NCBI GenBank assembly: GCA_035281645.1
Contig: DATEDN010000066.1
Span: forward strand, 1-64,000
DNA length: 64,000 nt
From: JACCTH01 sp035281645
GTDB taxonomy: Bacteria > Actinomycetota > Acidimicrobiia > Spongiisociales > ZC4RG35
Direction of reading: 5' to 3'
The stretch's first letter is position 1; each line of letters starts with the position of its first letter. Positions 42,108-53,738 of this stretch are shown piece by piece. The position numbers were made by a program, and so were the translations under genes. Below the pieces are notes generated by a model. It saw nothing but the letters and a program-made list of their open reading frames with translations. It had not been told where the DNA came from and made no database searches.

Positions 42108-42470
42108 GTGCCCTTCTCCATCCATCGCATCTATGAGAAGAAGGTCCCCCCGGGGCAAAGGATCCTGGTCGATCGGCTCTGGCCCCGCGGGGTGAAAAAG
42201 AGCGAGGCGGGCCTCGACGAGTGGCTGAAGGAGTCCGCCCCCAGCACGAAACTGCGCCGGTGGTATGGGCACGCGCCCGCCAAATACGAGGAGTTCGCGC
42301 GCCGCTATCGCGCCGAGCTGGCTCGCCCCCCTGCCGCCGCTGCCGTGGAACATCTCTTGGACCTTGCCCGCCATGGCGAGGTGGTTTTGGTCACGGCGAC
42401 GCGGGACATCGACCACTCCGGGGCGCGGGTCCTGCTCGAACATCTCACCCTTGTGAGCGAAGCATCTTGA
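42108..42470 (+). CDS. DUF488 family protein
   Basis: The 120-residue protein shows the DUF488 core: IHRIYEKKVPPGQRILVDRL, WPRGVKKSEAGLDEWLKE, APSTKLRRWYGHAPAKYEEF and GEVVLVTATRDIDHSGARVL. Function is unknown; the C-terminal motif suggests nucleotide- or metal-linked chemistry. GTG 42108 is preferred, with GTG 42099 possible. Confidence 0.85.
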   Translation: MPFSIHRIYEKKVPPGQRILVDRLWPRGVKKSEAGLDEWLKESAPSTKLRRWYGHAPAKYEEFARRYRAELARPPAAAAVEHLLDLARHGEVVLVTATRDIDHSGARVLLEHLTLVSEAS

Positions 42471-42536
42471 CCATTCACAGAGCCCCTTCGAGAACGTCGG
42501 GGGTGGCTTAACCTGGCATCACGCAAGGAGGGAAAG

Positions 42537-42974
42537 ATGGCTCGGGTAAGCACCTACCTCAACTTCGCAAACCAGACTGAAGAGGCGTTCAACTTTTACA
42601 AATCGATCTTCGGCACCGATTTCGTGGGGGACATTTCTCGGATGGGAGATGCCCCACCCCAGCCGGGTGGGCCGGAGCTGAGCGAGGCTGATAAGAACCT
42701 GATCATGCACATCCAGCTCCCGATCGTCGACAATTACATGCTGCACGGGACCGATGCCCCCGAGTCGATGGGATTCACTGTCGATCAGGGCAACAACGTT
42801 TACATCATGCTCGAGCTCGACAGTCGCCGCGACGCCGACCGCTATTTCGCCGCACTAAGCGAGGGCGCCACCATCGAGATGAACCTCGGTGAGCAATTCT
42901 GGGGCGACTACTTCGGCTCACTGATGGATAAGTACGGGGTGCGCTGGATGTTCAACACCTCGGCCAAGGAGTAG
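42537..42974 (+). CDS. PhnB-like VOC protein
   Basis: The 145-residue protein follows the PhnB/glyoxalase pattern: ARVSTYLNFANQTEEAFNFY, IFGTDFVGDISRMGDAP, DNYMLHGTDAPESMGF, and a second half ADRYFAALSEGATIEMNLGE ending FWGDYFGSLMDKYGVRWMF. AAGGAGGGAAAG precedes the ATG. Its stop overlaps the next GTG by one base, linking it to the two-domain VOC gene. Confidence 0.9.
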   Translation: MARVSTYLNFANQTEEAFNFYKSIFGTDFVGDISRMGDAPPQPGGPELSEADKNLIMHIQLPIVDNYMLHGTDAPESMGFTVDQGNNVYIMLELDSRRDADRYFAALSEGATIEMNLGEQFWGDYFGSLMDKYGVRWMFNTSAKE

Positions 42975-43714
42975 TGGATCCCAGCTCCGGCCCTGAGATG
43001 ACAACGAGGCTTGCCAACCTCCGCTTCGACGCCAACGACTCCGTTTCCCTCGCCATGTTCTGGGCGCGCGCCCTCGGTTGGGATTTGGGACGGGAGTTCC
43101 GTGAGGAGATGTACGTACTGCCAACCGATGGCACTCCCTTCAAGCTCGCCTTCCGCCAGGTTCGGGAACCGAAGACCACGAAGAATCCGATCCATCTCGA
43201 TTTGGTCAGCGAATCCGTCGACCACCAGCGCGAGATCGTCGACCGCTTGACTTCGCTCGGCGCCCGGCCCATCGACATCGGGCAAGGCCCCGATGCCGAG
43301 CACGTGGTGCTCGGTGATCCCGAAGGCAACGAGTTCTGCATCGTCCTGCGCGGGGAGTTTCTGGCGGACACCGAATTCCTCGGAGCAGTCGTCTTCGAGC
43401 CCGCGAATCCAGCCACCGGTTACTTCTGGGGAGAAGCGATCGGTTGGCCCGTGGTCTACGACCAAGACGGCGATGTTGCGATCCGTGCTCCAAACGGTCG
43501 GGGACCATTCATCACCTTTGGGCCTCCTGGGGAGGTGGCAGCCGGAATGAGTCGTCTCCATCTCGATCTCCGGACGGATGATGGAGAGGAAACCGCGATC
43601 GATCGCTTGACAGCCCTCGGTGCCAGCAGGGTCGATCGCAGTCAAGAAGGCCCTCCCAGACTGCAATTGGCGGATCCCGACGGAAATGAGTTCGCCGTTC
43701 TCAGCGGGCAATGA
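42974..43714 (+). CDS. Two-domain VOC (glyoxalase_6-like) protein
   Basis: About 246 residues in two VOC domains: TRLANLRFDANDSVSLAMFW to VLGDPEGNEFCIVLRG, then LGAVVFEPANPATGYFWGEA to LQLADPDGNEFAVLSG. The ends with D-P-x-G-N-E-F are the usual metal-binding Glu sites. The substrate may be an antibiotic or toxic metabolite. The start is GTG 42974 or ATG 42998. An FAD monooxygenase gene follows. Confidence 0.87.
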   Translation: MDPSSGPEMTTRLANLRFDANDSVSLAMFWARALGWDLGREFREEMYVLPTDGTPFKLAFRQVREPKTTKNPIHLDLVSESVDHQREIVDRLTSLGARPIDIGQGPDAEHVVLGDPEGNEFCIVLRGEFLADTEFLGAVVFEPANPATGYFWGEAIGWPVVYDQDGDVAIRAPNGRGPFITFGPPGEVAAGMSRLHLDLRTDDGEETAIDRLTALGASRVDRSQEGPPRLQLADPDGNEFAVLSGQ

Positions 43715-43775
43715 GGCTTGGCGCCAACGCAATCGGGCGCGATCGGACTCCAGCCAATCGTACCGGGGAGGAGCG

Positions 43776-45278
43776 TTGACCGAGCACTCGGTGGTGATAG
43801 CCGGAGGGGGTCCGACTGGGTTGATGCTGGCGGGGGAGCTGGCGTTGGCAGGGATCGAGGTCGTCATCGTCGAACGACGGGCCACCCAGGATCTCGACGG
43901 GTCACGATCGGGGGGCCTCCATTCGCGCACGATCGAAGTGTTCGATCAGCGTGGCATCGCCGATCGGTTTTTGGCGGAGGGCCAAGTGCATCCCTTCGTG
44001 GGCTATGCCGGGACTTTCTTAGACATCAGCGACTTTCCGACCCGCCACAACTACATCCTGGCCCTCTGGCAAAGCCGGATCGAGCCCATCCTGGCGGGAT
44101 GGGTCGATGAGCTCGCGGTCCCCATCCTTCGGAGCCGAGAAGTGGTGGGCTTCACCCAAGACGAAACCGGCGTTTCTGTGAAGCTGTCCGACGACAGTTC
44201 GCTGCGAGCGACTTATCTCGTGGGCTGCGACGGGGGCCGGAGCGTGGTTCGGAAGACGGCCGGCATCGAATTCCCCGGGTGGGATCCGACGGCCAGCTAC
44301 ATGATCGCCGAGGCGGAAATGGACGAGGAGCCGGAGATCGGCATGCGCCCCGAGGGTGGTGGCATTGGGCCGGTCAACCGCGAGAAGGGAGGAGGACCCT
44401 ATGGGGTCGTGTTGCTCGAGAAGCAGATCGAGCATGCGAGTCAGCCCAGCCTGCGAGACCTGAGAGAGGCGCTCGTCGCTGCCTACGGGACAGACTTCGG
44501 CGTGCACAGTCCCAACTGGATTTCAAGGTTCACCGACATGACCCGGCAGGCGGCGTCCTATCGGGCGGGACGGGTGCTGCTGGCCGGCGACGCCGCTCAC
44601 GTGCACGGCCCTCAAGGTGGACAAGGCCTCAACACCGGCGTCCAGGATGCCGTGAACTTGGGATGGAAGCTGGCCCAGGTGGTGCAGGGGATCTCGCCGG
44701 CGAGCCTCCTCGATACCTACCACGCCGAACGGCATCCGGTCGGCGCCCGGGTACTGCAGAACACCATGGCGCAGGTCGCCTTGATGCGCATCGACGAGCG
44801 CAGCCGAGCTCTCCGCGACAGTGTCCTGGAAATGCTGACCATGGACCAACCGCGTAAGCGCATTGCCGGGATGATCTCCGGGCTAGACATCTCATACGAC
44901 CTCGGAGAGGGACACCCGCTGCTCGGGAGGCGCATGCCCGATCTTGACTTGCATACCACCGATGGCCCGATGCGGGTTTACAACCTCCTCCACGATGCTC
45001 GCCCCGCTCTCCTCAACCTGGGACAACCCGGTGGCCGCGATATTTCTCCGTGGGCCGATCGAGTAGAGATGGTCAATGCCAGCTATCGAGGCCCATGGGA
45101 GCTGCCGGTTCTGGGCCAGGTTTCCGCCCCACCGGCGGTGCTGATTCGACCCGACGGACACGTCGCCTGGGCGGGAGCGCTATCGGACTCAAAATTGCCC
45201 GAAGCGCTGGCGACCTGGTTCGGACCGCCCACTGGGGCCGAAGGGAGAAGAGATGGAATGAGAAGGAGCCGCTACTGA
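43776..45278 (+). CDS. FAD-dependent aromatic monooxygenase (rifampicin monooxygenase-like)
   Basis: The 500-residue flavoprotein has GGGPTGLMLAGELALAG for ADP, DGGRSVVRKTAGI (DG motif) and GRVLLAGDAAHVHGPQGGQG (GD motif), the PHBH/PheA class A hydroxylase set, plus a C-terminal thioredoxin-like tail (HVAWAGALSDS). Sequence style resembles Rox/tetracycline-type inactivators, but substrate assignment is inference. TTG 43776 is supported by GGGGAGGAGCG. Its TGA overlaps the next ATG. Confidence 0.89.
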   Translation: MTEHSVVIAGGGPTGLMLAGELALAGIEVVIVERRATQDLDGSRSGGLHSRTIEVFDQRGIADRFLAEGQVHPFVGYAGTFLDISDFPTRHNYILALWQSRIEPILAGWVDELAVPILRSREVVGFTQDETGVSVKLSDDSSLRATYLVGCDGGRSVVRKTAGIEFPGWDPTASYMIAEAEMDEEPEIGMRPEGGGIGPVNREKGGGPYGVVLLEKQIEHASQPSLRDLREALVAAYGTDFGVHSPNWISRFTDMTRQAASYRAGRVLLAGDAAHVHGPQGGQGLNTGVQDAVNLGWKLAQVVQGISPASLLDTYHAERHPVGARVLQNTMAQVALMRIDERSRALRDSVLEMLTMDQPRKRIAGMISGLDISYDLGEGHPLLGRRMPDLDLHTTDGPMRVYNLLHDARPALLNLGQPGGRDISPWADRVEMVNASYRGPWELPVLGQVSAPPAVLIRPDGHVAWAGALSDSKLPEALATWFGPPTGAEGRRDGMRRSRY

Positions 45279-46099
45279 TGGATATTTCGCTGGGAAGCTT
45301 CGGCGTTTGGCGCCGGCTGGGAGAGATCACCCCCGACATGGCTCGAGAGGCGGAGGCCCTCGGATACGGGGCGGTTTGGGTCGGTGGCTCACCACCGGGT
45401 GATCTGGAGGCCGTCGAACAGATCATCGCCGCCACCGAGCGAATCCCGGTGCTGACGGGGATCGTCAACATGTGGAGGGAGGATGCCGCTCTGGTGGCTA
45501 CCTCCTATCAACGGATCGAAGAGCGTTACCCGGATCGCTTGATTCTCGGGGTTGGCATCGGGCACCCGGAGTCGACCAAGGAGTTCGAGAAACCGATCGA
45601 CAAGATCGTGGACTATCTCGATCAACTCGACGCGAGAGCGGTTCCCAAGGAGCGCCGGCTCCTGGCTGCCCTCGGGCCCAAGGTCCTCCGCTTGGCAGCC
45701 GAAAGGACGCGAGGGGCCCATCCTTATCTGACGACCCCTCGCCATACCGCCTCTGCCCGTCAGGTGATGGGTGCCGGATCGCTGCTGGCGCCGACGCCCA
45801 TGGTGGCACTCACCCCCGCCGCATCTCCTGCGCCGCCCGAGGCAAGGGCAATCGTTGAGCGCTACCTGCGGCTGTCGAACTACCGGCGCAATCTGCTCCG
45901 GGAAGGCTGGGATTCCTCCGATTTGGCAGCCGGAGGGAGCAATCGCTTGGTCGATGCATTGGTGCTCCATGCCCCTCCCGAGACCGTGGTCACCGGTCTT
46001 ACCGCTCACCTCGAGGCCGGCGCCGATCACCTGGCCGTCTATGTCCTCGACAACGACCCGGTCGACTCCTGGCGTCAGCTCGCCAATCTCCTGCTCTAG
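45278..46099 (+). CDS. LLM-class F420-dependent oxidoreductase
   Basis: The 273-residue TIM-barrel protein begins MDISLGSFGVWRRLGEITPD and shows GYGAVWVGGSPPGDLEAVEQ, IPVLTGIVNMWREDAALVAT and ERYPDRLILGVGIGHPES, the luciferase-like monooxygenase/F420 pattern. Reaction unknown; adjacency suggests it acts in the same pathway as the FAD monooxygenase, with which it overlaps by ATG/TGA. Confidence 0.9.
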   Translation: MDISLGSFGVWRRLGEITPDMAREAEALGYGAVWVGGSPPGDLEAVEQIIAATERIPVLTGIVNMWREDAALVATSYQRIEERYPDRLILGVGIGHPESTKEFEKPIDKIVDYLDQLDARAVPKERRLLAALGPKVLRLAAERTRGAHPYLTTPRHTASARQVMGAGSLLAPTPMVALTPAASPAPPEARAIVERYLRLSNYRRNLLREGWDSSDLAAGGSNRLVDALVLHAPPETVVTGLTAHLEAGADHLAVYVLDNDPVDSWRQLANLLL

Positions 46100-46123
46100 T
46101 CAGGGAAACCACGCTCGTCATGG

Positions 46124-46738
46124 TCACGTGGTCGCTCCAGGCCGATCTTCGATGACCAGACCAGAGACGAGACGAATCAGGAAGAGGCCGAACTTGGGGT
46201 TTTGGTAGTAGAGCTCCAGCACCTTCTCGCCCGAAATCACAGAGAGGCGACACGCCTCTTCGCAGATCGCACTGAGCGCTCGGACGCCTTGCGGGGCGAA
46301 CAAACCGACCTCGCCGAACACTTCCCCGGGTCCGATGCGCTTTTCGATCTCCGGAAAAAGCACCCGGCCTTCCTGGATCATGTAGAAGCGGTCGGCCGGG
46401 TCGCCCTGGCGGAAAAGGACCGTTCCCTTCGGCTGCGTTTCGGTCTTCATGTAGGGGATGAGTGACTGGAGCACGTCCTCGTGCGTCGCCTGCTGGACGG
46501 CAGCAGTCAGGCGCCTGAGCTGGCGGAGTCGAAGCACGTTCAGCGGCAGCAGGCAGGCATGGAGCACCAGGATCGGATAGACCCGATCGAAGATGCCGTA
46601 CGTGATCCCCAAAAGGGCGTAGGTGATAAAGGCCACGTTGCTCACGATCGCCACGATCCGCAAGGGGATCATTGTCTTCATGAAAAACGACGAGAAGACA
46701 AGGAATGCCGCGACCCAGGCGGTTATCACCAGCCACAT
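46124..46738 (-). CDS. Membrane protein with cyclic-nucleotide-binding domain
   Basis: The 204-residue protein has two or three N-terminal helices (WLVITAWVAAFLVFSSFFMK, IVAIVSNVAFITYALLGITY) and a C-terminal cNMP-binding domain (GTVLFRQGDPADRFYMIQEG, GPGEVFGEVGLFAPQGVRAL). The phosphate-binding cassette GEVGLFAPQGVRAL has the Arg, so cAMP binding is plausible. ATG 46738 follows GGGAGGTCCCAG. Two cyclases elsewhere in the window could supply its ligand. Confidence 0.85.
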   Translation of the reverse strand: MWLVITAWVAAFLVFSSFFMKTMIPLRIVAIVSNVAFITYALLGITYGIFDRVYPILVLHACLLPLNVLRLRQLRRLTAAVQQATHEDVLQSLIPYMKTETQPKGTVLFRQGDPADRFYMIQEGRVLFPEIEKRIGPGEVFGEVGLFAPQGVRALSAICEEACRLSVISGEKVLELYYQNPKFGLFLIRLVSGLVIEDRPGATT

Positions 46739-46866
46739 CTGGGACCTCCCTTGCCCCTTCGTGCTCGAGTGGTTTCGACAGATGAATGTCGACGAAACAT
46801 AAACGCCTCGCTCCGCGATTGTTTGGTCGTGGCCCAAGTTGTTTCTGTGCGATAGCCTCGCAACGG

Positions 46867-47493
46867 ATGCCAGGTCTCGAGGCCTTCGACCCGGCCCTCT
46901 TACTCATACTCAATGTGGCCGGCACCTTCGTTTTTGCGATCAGCGGAGGTCTGGCGGGCGTTGGGTCCAGGCTCGACGTCTTCGGCGTGGTCGTGCTCGC
47001 CGTTGTCGTCGGACTTGCCGGGGGAATCACCCGCGACCTCCTTATCGGCCTCCCGGCACAGGCATTTCAAGACTGGCGCTATCTCGCCATCGCGATATTC
47101 GCGGGCGGCGTTACTTTCTTGGGCCACTCTCTGCTTACGAGGCTCGAGCGTCCGATCCTCGTTTTCGACGCAGCCGGCCTTGCTCTATTCTGCGTCACCG
47201 GCGCCAGCACGGCACTCGCTCATGGTGTGGGAGCACTCGGCGCGGTGGTGCTGGGGGCGATCACGGGGATTGGCGGTGGGGTCCTTCGTGACGTTTTGGT
47301 GAGGGAGATCCCGGTTGTGTTGCGCACTGGGCTCTATGCGATCCCGGCACTGGTGGGGGCGGCCATCGTTGTGATCGCCTTCGAGAGCGGAATGCAAAGC
47401 CTGTGGTTTCCGATCCTCGGGGCTGCGGTGTGTTTCGCTATCCGTGTCGCTGGTGTCTACTTCGATTGGAACATGCCGCAAGCGCGGAGATAG
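46867..47493 (+). CDS. TRIC-type cation channel (UPF0126)
   Basis: The 208-residue protein has six or seven helices in two repeats, each with a glycine-rich break: ISGGLAGVGSRLDVFGVVVL AVV...GLAGGITRDLLIG and VTGASTALAHGVGALGAVVL...GIGGGVLRDVLV. The paired GGxxRD motifs define the family, whose homologues form trimeric K+-permeable channels. ATG 46867 is chosen at the start of hydrophobic sequence. Confidence 0.9.
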   Translation: MPGLEAFDPALLLILNVAGTFVFAISGGLAGVGSRLDVFGVVVLAVVVGLAGGITRDLLIGLPAQAFQDWRYLAIAIFAGGVTFLGHSLLTRLERPILVFDAAGLALFCVTGASTALAHGVGALGAVVLGAITGIGGGVLRDVLVREIPVVLRTGLYAIPALVGAAIVVIAFESGMQSLWFPILGAAVCFAIRVAGVYFDWNMPQARR

Positions 47494-47598
47494 CCTCGAC
47501 CATCGGCGTAGGGCGATAGTCAACCAACCCCCCGAAGGACCAACGAGCTCCGTCGTAACCTGACAATTCGGGCACACCAGATCCAAGGGAGGAGCGAC

Positions 47599-48339
47599 AT
47601 GTCCCGCTTTGATGGAAAAGTGGCTTTGGTCACCGGGGCGGCCAGCGGAATCGGCAAGGAGACGGCCCTGAGAATGGCGCGGGAGGGCGCTGCGGTTGTG
47701 ATGGCTGACATCCAGGAGGAGTCGGCGGGCAAGGTGGTTGCGGAGATAGAAGGCGACGAAGGACGAGCCCTCTTCATCGGCCTCGATGTTGCGAGCGAAG
47801 CCGCTTGGGCGGAGGCGGTTGCCACGACAGAAGCCGAGTTCGGCGGCCTCAACATTCTGGTCAACAACGCAGGGATTGGTGACAATGATTCAATCGAGCT
47901 GACGCCCAAGGAGACCTATGACCGGGTCATCGCCATCACCCAGACCAGCGTCTTCTTAGGCCACAAGGCAGCCAGCGCGGCGTTGAAGAAATCGGGCAAT
48001 GGGGCGGTAGTCAACGTCAGCTCCATGTTCGGCATCGTCGGGGGCTTCGGAACCTCTCCCGCATATCACGCCGCCAAAGGGGCGGTGCGCCTATTGACCA
48101 AGAGCACTGCCCTCGCCTGGGCGAAGGAGAACGTGAGGGTCAACTCGGTTCATCCGGGCTTCGTCGACACACCGATCCTGGGGGATACCGACCCGGTGAT
48201 GTTGGCCAACCTGACTCCCATGGGCCGCCTCGCCCAGCCGGAGGAGATCGCTGCCGTGATCACCTTCTTGGCCAGTGATGATGCATCGTTCATCACCGGG
48301 GCCGAATTCGTCGTCGACGGGGGGTATACCGCCGGCTGA
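47599..48339 (+). CDS. Short-chain dehydrogenase/reductase
   Basis: The 246-residue SDR has the cofactor motif TGAASGIGKETALRMA, an acidic residue in MADIQEE favouring NAD(H), NNAGIGD, catalytic Ser in VSSMFG and YHAAKGA (YxxxK), and C-terminal ITGAEFVVDGGYTAG. Substrate unknown. AAGGGAGGAGCGAC precedes the ATG. A stand-alone AraC gene follows 14 bp downstream. Confidence 0.94.
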   Translation: MSRFDGKVALVTGAASGIGKETALRMAREGAAVVMADIQEESAGKVVAEIEGDEGRALFIGLDVASEAAWAEAVATTEAEFGGLNILVNNAGIGDNDSIELTPKETYDRVIAITQTSVFLGHKAASAALKKSGNGAVVNVSSMFGIVGGFGTSPAYHAAKGAVRLLTKSTALAWAKENVRVNSVHPGFVDTPILGDTDPVMLANLTPMGRLAQPEEIAAVITFLASDDASFITGAEFVVDGGYTAG

Positions 48340-48353
48340 GGCACAATGGCCGC

Positions 48354-48773
48354 ATGAGCGTCGACCTCGACGAATTGCGCTGGCTTCGCCGAGCGCGCGA
48401 CCAAATGGACCGTGAGTACGCGCAGCCTCTCGACGTAGCGGCGCTGGCGCGGACGGCGCTGATGTCGCCCGCTCATTTCAGCCGTCGCTTCCGGGCGGTG
48501 TACTCCGAGACGCCGTACTCCTATCTGATGACCCGGCGCATCGAGCGGGCGAAGGCACTGTTGCGTCGGGGAGACCTGAGCGTGACCGAGGTGTGTTTCG
48601 CGGTGGGCTGCACGAGCCTTGGGTCCTTCTCCTCCCGATTCACCGAACTCGTCGGCGAGACTCCGAGCGCCTACCGGGCCCGTGATCACCAAGCGCTGCT
48701 CGCCTTGCCCCATTGCCAGATGATGGTGGTGACCCGGCCGCGGAAAGTAGGTGCTGGAAGCGCTCCCAAGTGA
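48354..48773 (+). CDS. AraC-type regulator, HTH only
   Basis: The 139-residue protein is essentially the two-HTH AraC DNA-binding domain (AQPLDVAALARTALMSPAHF; SVTEVCFAVGCTSLGSFSSR then FTELVGETPSAYR) without a ligand domain. Such proteins commonly pair with a VOC gene, as here (48821). Confidence 0.92.
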   Translation: MSVDLDELRWLRRARDQMDREYAQPLDVAALARTALMSPAHFSRRFRAVYSETPYSYLMTRRIERAKALLRRGDLSVTEVCFAVGCTSLGSFSSRFTELVGETPSAYRARDHQALLALPHCQMMVVTRPRKVGAGSAPK

Positions 48774-48820
48774 GCAGTTTTGGAGAAGCAATTTTTCGAC
48801 CCCGCGCGTAGTGTCCGGTC

Positions 48821-49225
48821 ATGACCATTTCACTCAGCCATGTGCACATCCTCGTCGACGATCCTGACGCCGCCCTAGCCTTCTATCGCGACACCCTCGG
48901 CTTGAAGGTGCAGAACGAGGTCGAGAACGGTGGGTTCCGCTGGATCACCCTCACCACCGACAGCCAACCCGAGGTCCAGATCGTTTTGTCGCAGCCGCAT
49001 GCCGGCCGTTCCCAGGAGGACGGCGACGCCATCGCTGCCCTGCTCGCCAAGGGCGAGTTGGGCCCGGCTTTTTTCAGGACCGACAATCTCGACGCCACTT
49101 TCGAGAAGGTCGCGGCTGCCCCCGGCGTGGAGGTGCTCTCCGAGCCCGCCGACCAGTTCTGGGGCGTCCGCGATGCTGCAGTCCGGGACCCCGCCGGCAA
49201 CATGCTTCGGATCGAGCAAGGCTAG
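48821..49225 (+). CDS. VOC-superfamily protein
   Basis: A 134-residue single VOC unit: ISLSHVHILVDDPDAALAFY with metal His, GFRWITLTTDSQPEVQIVLS, and DQFWGVRDAAVRDPAGNMLR IEQ with the closing Glu. A dioxygenase, isomerase or drug-binding role cannot be distinguished. It follows the AraC gene by 47 bp, a frequent regulator-enzyme pairing. Confidence 0.9.
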   Translation: MTISLSHVHILVDDPDAALAFYRDTLGLKVQNEVENGGFRWITLTTDSQPEVQIVLSQPHAGRSQEDGDAIAALLAKGELGPAFFRTDNLDATFEKVAAAPGVEVLSEPADQFWGVRDAAVRDPAGNMLRIEQG

Positions 49226-49658
49226 ATGCGTTCCCAAGACGGCTGCGTTCAGAGGAGAGAACGATGAGCGCCCAAAAGGCCCCTAAGAAGACCGCTCAGA
49301 GCGCCTCCGCCAAAGGCAAATCGCCCCAAGTCTTCAGCGCCGAAGAACGAGCGGCGATGAAAGAGCGGGTGCGGGAGCAGAAGGCAGAGGCGCGACGTGG
49401 TGCGGACCGGGAGGCAGGCGAGAAAGAAGTGCTGGCGAAAATCGCGGAGATGCCAGAACCGGACCGCGCTATGGCCAAGCGAATCCACGCCATCGTCAAG
49501 GCCAATGCGCCGGATCTGGCACCGAAAACCTGGTACGGGATGCCCGCGTATGCCAAGGACGGGAAGATCGTCTGTTTTTTCACCCCGGCGGCCAAGTTCA
49601 AATCGAGGTACGCAACGTTTGGGTTCAATGACGATGCGAACCTCGACGACGGCGGCAT

Positions 49659-52127
<2,469 letters not shown>

Positions 52128-52159
52128 GTCCAGCTAATGACGGTGACAGCTAGCTCTCG

Positions 52160-53293
52160 ATGCGGCTGATCGTTACCGCGTTCATGACCCTCGACGGTGT
52201 GGTCGAGGGCCCAGGATTTGACGAGCACCGGGACGGAAAGAACGCCTGGGCCCTTCGAGTGCAGGGCGAAGATGACGAAGAGGTCAACAGGGCCAGGGTC
52301 TTCAATGCCGACGCTCTCCTACTGGGAAGAAAGACCTATCAGATCTGGGCGGCATTCTGGCCCTCGGCGCGGGGCGACGACGAGCTCGTCAAGCGGATGA
52401 ACGAAATTCGCAAATACGTGGTCTCGACGACACTGATTAGAGCCGACTGGAACAACTCAACCATCATCTCCCGAGACGTTGCCGGCGAGGTCGCCAGGTT
52501 GAAAGAGGCGCCGGGCGGTGATCTGGTGGTGTACGGGAGCCCCGACTTGGTGGACGAGCTGCTCAAACATGACTTGATCGACGAGTACCAGTTGCTCCTC
52601 TATCCGACGATCCTCGGCAGCGGCAAACACCTGTTTCGCGACGGGATCGATACTCACAACCTGCGCCTCGTCGGCTCCCGGACCTTCAGCTCCGGTGTGG
52701 TTCTCCTCACGTACCGTCCCGAGAGCTCGGTTCTTACCAGTCCCTACCTGGAGGCCTACTCCTGGACCGAGGAGCAGTACCAGTTGTTGCAGGCAGCCCA
52801 GAACGCCGACCGGGTATTGGCGACGGTCTTGTTCACCGACCTTGTCGGTTCGACGACCGAAGCGGCCAGCCGGGGAGATCGCGAGTGGCGACGACTCATC
52901 GACCGTCACGATGAACTCGCCCGTCAGTTGGCTGATCGCTGGAGGGGCCGGATTGTCAAGAGCACCGGTGACGGCATCTTGGCCACATTCGATGCCCCCA
53001 CTCGCGCCCTGCGCTGCGCTTTCGATCTCCAAGCTGCCGTAGCCAAATTGGGGCTCAAGATTCGGGCGGCGATACACACCGGTGAGATCGAACAGCGAGA
53101 CGGCGACATCGGCGGCATCGCGGTCCACATCGCTGCGCGGGTGTTGGGGGAAGCTGGAGCCAACCAGGTGCTGATCACGCGGACAGTCATCGACCTGGCA
53201 ACCGGATCCGACCTCAACTTTTCACCCCGGGGCAAGGTGGAGTTGCAAGGGATCCCGGGAACCTGGGAGTTGTTCGAGGCATCGCTTCGGTAA
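52160..53293 (+). CDS. RibD_C/DHFR-like domain fused to a class III cyclase domain
   Basis: The 377-residue protein has a RibD_C domain (residues 1-190: RLIVTAFMTLDGVVEGPGFD, ADALLLGRKTYQIWAAFWP, LVVYGSPDLVDELLKHDLID, LLLYPTILGSGKHLF) followed by a cyclase homology domain (ATVLFTDLVGSTTEAASRGD, VKSTGDGILATFDAP, IAVHIAARVLGEAG). Both metal Asp are present, but His replaces the usual Asn in the catalytic segment, as in many actinobacterial cyclase-regulators. Fusion of these two domains is new to me. It may link NADPH/pterin binding to cNMP output. ATG 52160. Confidence 0.9.
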   Translation: MRLIVTAFMTLDGVVEGPGFDEHRDGKNAWALRVQGEDDEEVNRARVFNADALLLGRKTYQIWAAFWPSARGDDELVKRMNEIRKYVVSTTLIRADWNNSTIISRDVAGEVARLKEAPGGDLVVYGSPDLVDELLKHDLIDEYQLLLYPTILGSGKHLFRDGIDTHNLRLVGSRTFSSGVVLLTYRPESSVLTSPYLEAYSWTEEQYQLLQAAQNADRVLATVLFTDLVGSTTEAASRGDREWRRLIDRHDELARQLADRWRGRIVKSTGDGILATFDAPTRALRCAFDLQAAVAKLGLKIRAAIHTGEIEQRDGDIGGIAVHIAARVLGEAGANQVLITRTVIDLATGSDLNFSPRGKVELQGIPGTWELFEASLR

Positions 53294-53313
53294 TCGGTAG
53301 ATTCAGCGAGCCA

Positions 53314-53697
53314 ATGGTTGGGTTGCGAACGGCGTCGATCCTTCATTGGGTCCTCGGTTTGGGTTTCGGAATCCCGGGAGTATTTGGCATTCGAAGCCTC
53401 GCCGACGGGCGGGGCCTTCTTTACTTCATGGGATTCCCAACGTACGGGAAGGGACCATTCGAGCGCATCGGGCTGCAGACCACCGTCCCCTTGCTGTTCG
53501 CGTTTGTGCTCGTCTGCCTGATCGAGTGCGTCGCCGGATGGCTCCTGTGGACTGGCGCCCGGTCGGGCGCCATTCTCTCGTTGGCGCTCCTGCCGCTGGG
53601 GGCGGCATTTTGGTGGGGCTTTGCGTTGCCGATTCCGCCGGTTATCGCCGGTTTGGCGACAGTGCTCATGGTCATTAATTGGGGACTTCTGACCTGA
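53314..53697 (+). CDS. Membrane protein of unknown function
   Basis: The 127-residue protein has three or four hydrophobic segments (TASILHWVLGLGFGIPGVFG, VPLLFAFVLVCLIECVAGWL, AILSLALLPLGAAFWWGFAL, PVIAGLATVLMVINWGLL). No family was recognised. It lies 20 bp after the RibD_C-cyclase gene and could be co-transcribed. It is convergent with the next gene. Confidence 0.7.
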   Translation: MVGLRTASILHWVLGLGFGIPGVFGIRSLADGRGLLYFMGFPTYGKGPFERIGLQTTVPLLFAFVLVCLIECVAGWLLWTGARSGAILSLALLPLGAAFWWGFALPIPPVIAGLATVLMVINWGLLT

Positions 53698-53738
53698 GCC
53701 GCAGCATCGCTGGCGCTTCCGGTCTGGGGCCACAACCT

